Assembly (NCBI GenBank): GCA_001771735.1
Contig: MEUM01000024.1
Coordinates: 5,031-13,346 of the forward strand
Direction: 5' to 3'
Source: Caldifarciminota bacterium RBG_13_43_14
GTDB taxonomy: Bacteria; Hydrothermota; Tepidihabitantia; SM23-42
DNA: 8,316 nucleotides
The position numbers and the translations under genes were made by a program. The notes beneath the pieces were generated by a model. It searched no databases and was not told the DNA's origin. It saw nothing but the letters and a program-made list of their open reading frames with translations. This document shows positions 5,313-8,316 of this stretch, in pieces (position 1 is the stretch's first letter; each line of letters starts with the position of its first letter).

Positions 5313-8300
5313 ATGTTTATTGCTGCCTATTCAGTAATCATTCACATCCTCATGCTTCATGGCATCTCGGGCTCAGGCATCCAGAATTTCCAACCGCGAA
5401 TCAGCCCGGAATATGATTATATTTCGATAAATGAATACTATTTCAATCCCAATGTAAGCCTGCCCGATATACCGAACGAATTAAAATGCAAAACCGATTA
5501 TTATCTGCTTCAATTAAAAGGTCCGGTATACAATGAAATGAAAAAAGTGATTGAATCTCATGGCGCGCGAATCTGCGAATACGTCCCTTTCAATACCTTT
5601 ATTATCAAGATGAGCGATTTAACCAGGCAAAATATTGAAGAATTGCCTTTTGTGACCTGGCTTGGTAATTATGAACCGGCATACAAGCTAAGCCCGCTTT
5701 TCAATAAGATTAGAGATGAAAGACGCGTGATAGTTGTTCTTTTCAATAATGTGGATGTAAACAGAACGCTTAACAGCTTAGACAAAATCGATTTAGAAAT
5801 ATTGGACGTTGCCATAAGCGATTACGATAAAGTAATTCTAATAAAAACTGATCTTGAGAATTTGGTAAAGCTTAGTCATATTCCTGACATTATGTACATT
5901 GAACCGTTTCTGGAAACCGTTGCCTTCAATGATAAAGCTCAATGGGTAACGCAAACCTGGCAGTCTCAGAATCGTCGAATATGGCATAAAGGACTATGTG
6001 GCAATGGTGAAATCGTCAATTCCTGCGACACCGGCATATTAACATCTCATAATATGTTCCGGGACCCGGCCTATCCGATAAGCACCTGGGGCGATTACCC
6101 TGAACATAGAAAAATAATCGCCTATAAGCAACCTGCCGGTTCAGCATCGGCGTTTGGCGATCATAGTGCGGCCGCCTGGCATGGTACTCATACTGCTGGT
6201 ACGCTGTGCGGCGATGATTCTTATGTAGCCGGGATCGAGGATTGTGACGGTATGCCGACAAAAGCGAGAAACTATTTCATGGATATCGGAACATCCGCGG
6301 GCGGTCTTTCTTTGCCCAGCAATTACGACAATTTATGGCTCCCTCCGTATAATGGAAATGCCGGCGGTGCGGCCCGGATCAGTTCCAATTCTTGGGGCTC
6401 GGCATCGGGTAACAGTTATACGTCCGCTGCGCGCATGGTTGATATTTTCATGTGGAATCACAAAGATTTCCTGATCCATTTTTCGGTTGGCAGTAATGGT
6501 CCTGGTACGGGTACGGTCTGTTCCCCGTCAACCGCAAAAAATTGTGTTTCGGTCGGTTCGACCAATAATGGAAGCTTAGCAAATGAGGTTGCGAGTTTTT
6601 CATCGCGTGGGCCAACCGCGGACGCACGTATCAAACCAACAATTACTGCACCGGGTGTGAGTTTAAGATCTTCAGTTGGTCCAAATAATGACACCTATCA
6701 ACGCATGAGTGGTACAAGCATGTCATGTCCATGTGCTGCCGGGGATGCGGCCCTGATCAGGAATTATTTTGCCGGCGGATTCTATCCCACTGGCGATTCC
6801 GTACCAGGAAATCAATGGGATTATATAAGCGCGGCATTGGTCAAAGCCTGTATGATCAATGGCGCGGCTAATGATATTCTTGGCTCTACCATACCGGACA
6901 ACAATACCGGCTGGGGACGCGTATGCCTTGATTCAGTTCTGTTTTTTACTAATGACGTGCGTAAGCTCCAGGTATGGGACGATACTATCGGCCTTGCTAC
7001 CGGCGAGTTTCAAGAATATCAAATTACGATCAATAATCAATCTGAACCGATCATGATAACCCTGGTCTGGACCGACTTTTATGGTACAGCCGGTGCTGAT
7101 CCAGCAATCGTGAATAATCTTGACCTGCAAGTAATTGGGCCTAATGCCGTCGAATATCGCGGCAATCAATACTCACAGGGACAATCAATACCTGATCCCA
7201 GTACCTGGGATGACCGAAATGTTGAAGAATGTGTGAGGCGCAATTTTCCCGAACTCGGCACCTGGACAATAAGGGTGTACGGAACAAATGTGCCCCAGGG
7301 TACAAGACAACCATACGCTCTGGTAATATCCGGTGGCATTGGTCAAACTTCACAACCCGAGCTTCATATCTGCGGTTCGCTCATAAATGATATTCCCCCG
7401 GGGGGGAATAACAACGGCAGGTTAGATCCCGGGGAAACGGCTTTTCTAATTGACACATTGAAAAATCTCTCAGCGCAGAACGTTGTGAATTGCATGGGCA
7501 CTTTGCGGGTTTCGAGCTCTTACGTTCAAGTATTGGATTCAGTGGGAGATTTCGGCAATGTGCCAGTGGGCGGAAACGCGCATAATGGGAACAGCCGTTT
7601 TCGTGTTGCCGTTTCAGATACCACACCGATAGATACCGTTATACCTTTTCTTTTGCATCTGATTGGTGATGATGGTTTTACTCAAGATATTGAATTTTGT
7701 TTTCAGATCGGGTCAAATTATGCAACGATAATATGGGGTCCAAAGCAGTTACAGATTCCGGCCGGAGATGCGCATTTTATTTATGGTCTTACCTACAGTC
7801 CGGATAACGATCGCTTATACGTAACAAATTTCTATTCACGTAAAATATACATGTATTCGTCAGATAGTATTGTAACCTATCTCGGGTATATAGATGCTCC
7901 GGATTCGTGCGGTACAGATATCAAATACTGTTCAGATGATAACACGCTTTGGTTTGCTGGTTACAACACCAAGCGCGTTTTCAAAATTGACGCAAGCGGC
8001 AATATTCTGCGGCAATTCGATAATCCGGCATCGGTATATCCGATCGGAATCGGATGGTGTGAATTGCAGCGACGGCTTTACCTTTCTGAACGCATGAACA
8101 ATGTACCAGAATCGTACATTTTTCGAACCGACACGCTTGGTTCATGGGATTTGCAGATCCAGGTACCATTATCCGCCTATAATGCAACCCGCTGCCTTGC
8201 CGTCGAGCCATACGGAATGCCGATCGGCGGTCCGGACACTACCCTACTTTTGATATACACTTCATACAATAGCAGTGGCGGGCTTGATTCAACCGGACTT

Positions 8301-8316
8301 TACGAACTCAATCGCG
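5313..8316 (+). CDS. Secreted subtilisin-like serine protease, Kp43-like (S8), with beta-sandwich and beta-propeller domains (3' partial)
   Basis: The frame is open from ATG 5313 to the window end, at least 1001 residues. A hydrophobic stretch (about 2-17) followed by GISGSG looks like a signal peptide but lacks the usual basic N-terminal residues. Residues 63-127 and 139-203 are two similar pro-region modules. The catalytic domain follows from about 206, with triad Asp239 (CDTGI), His290 (HGTHTAG) and Ser469 (SGTSMSCP) and oxyanion Asn395 (VGSNG); all are intact, so active proteolysis is expected. Residues about 549-676 form the Kp43/convertase-type beta-sandwich (LVWTD 584-588, NNLDL 601-605, GTWTIRVYG). 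About 685-815 is an Ig-like domain with NNNGRLDPGET (699-709). From about 822 a YVTN/NHL-like beta-propeller begins (LTYSPDNDRLYVTNFYS) and is cut by the window end. Export to the cell surface or medium is inferred; the substrate is unknown. SMSCPC places two cysteines after the active serine where family members usually have ATP and a hydrophobic residue. A C-terminal sorting signal, if any, lies outside the window. Confidence 0.94.
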   Translation, partial: MFIAAYSVIIHILMLHGISGSGIQNFQPRISPEYDYISINEYYFNPNVSLPDIPNELKCKTDYYLLQLKGPVYNEMKKVIESHGARICEYVPFNTFIIKMSDLTRQNIEELPFVTWLGNYEPAYKLSPLFNKIRDERRVIVVLFNNVDVNRTLNSLDKIDLEILDVAISDYDKVILIKTDLENLVKLSHIPDIMYIEPFLETVAFNDKAQWVTQTWQSQNRRIWHKGLCGNGEIVNSCDTGILTSHNMFRDPAYPISTWGDYPEHRKIIAYKQPAGSASAFGDHSAAAWHGTHTAGTLCGDDSYVAGIEDCDGMPTKARNYFMDIGTSAGGLSLPSNYDNLWLPPYNGNAGGAARISSNSWGSASGNSYTSAARMVDIFMWNHKDFLIHFSVGSNGPGTGTVCSPSTAKNCVSVGSTNNGSLANEVASFSSRGPTADARIKPTITAPGVSLRSSVGPNNDTYQRMSGTSMSCPCAAGDAALIRNYFAGGFYPTGDSVPGNQWDYISAALVKACMINGAANDILGSTIPDNNTGWGRVCLDSVLFFTNDVRKLQVWDDTIGLATGEFQEYQITINNQSEPIMITLVWTDFYGTAGADPAIVNNLDLQVIGPNAVEYRGNQYSQGQSIPDPSTWDDRNVEECVRRNFPELGTWTIRVYGTNVPQGTRQPYALVISGGIGQTSQPELHICGSLINDIPPGGNNNGRLDPGETAFLIDTLKNLSAQNVVNCMGTLRVSSSYVQVLDSVGDFGNVPVGGNAHNGNSRFRVAVSDTTPIDTVIPFLLHLIGDDGFTQDIEFCFQIGSNYATIIWGPKQLQIPAGDAHFIYGLTYSPDNDRLYVTNFYSRKIYMYSSDSIVTYLGYIDAPDSCGTDIKYCSDDNTLWFAGYNTKRVFKIDASGNILRQFDNPASVYPIGIGWCELQRRLYLSERMNNVPESYIFRTDTLGSWDLQIQVPLSAYNATRCLAVEPYGMPIGGPDTTLLLIYTSYNSSGGLDSTGLYELNR

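Noticed and set aside
6458..7626. Several 60-80 codon minus-strand frames opposite the protease gene
   Set aside because: All lie antisense to a continuous frame with clear subtilase motifs; they have no family features of their own.

Overview
The window reads as a bacterial chromosome fragment of moderate GC content. It is probably from an uncultured environmental lineage; the gene styles (a TMTC-like TPR membrane protein and a Kp43-like subtilase with an NGRLDPGE domain and a beta-propeller) recall FCB-superphylum or candidate-division (WOR-3-like) genomes. That placement is inference from domain style only.

Layout. Bases 1-266 are the 3' end of a TonB-family energy-transducer gene (+). 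A 99-base gap follows, holding a strong imperfect palindrome (300-357). Next is a large XPD/DinG-type helicase with an N-terminal PD-(D/E)XK nuclease and a four-cysteine Fe-S motif (+, to 2765). Its longest frame opens at a TTG at 366, but a near-consensus promoter lies inside that 5' extension (379-407), so ATG 429 is the better start. Bases 2766-3107 contain no intact gene. They hold a weak hairpin and a decayed minus-strand relic that resembles the DnaA-C-like tail of a REP-associated (Y1) transposase and is broken by an in-frame TAA. From 5225 down to 3108 (-) runs a 705-residue polytopic membrane protein with eight back-to-back 34-residue TPRs, of the TMTC-like GT-C glycosyltransferase type. 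An 84-base divergent spacer with a consensus-like promoter and a good ribosome binding site then drives a very large secreted subtilisin-like protease (+, 5313 onward) that runs off the end of the window, with at least 1001 codons visible.

The genes do not form one pathway. TonB, helicase and protease lie on the same strand but are separated by non-coding DNA and by an opposing gene, and each large gene seems to have its own control. Common themes are envelope and export functions (TonB, the glycosyltransferase-like protein, the secreted protease) plus one DNA-repair-type helicase. I see no rRNA, tRNA, CRISPR array, intact insertion sequence or convincing new multi-gene system. The most notable points are the promoter inside the helicase frame, the palindrome lying in the same window as a transposase relic, and the duplicated pro-region of the protease.
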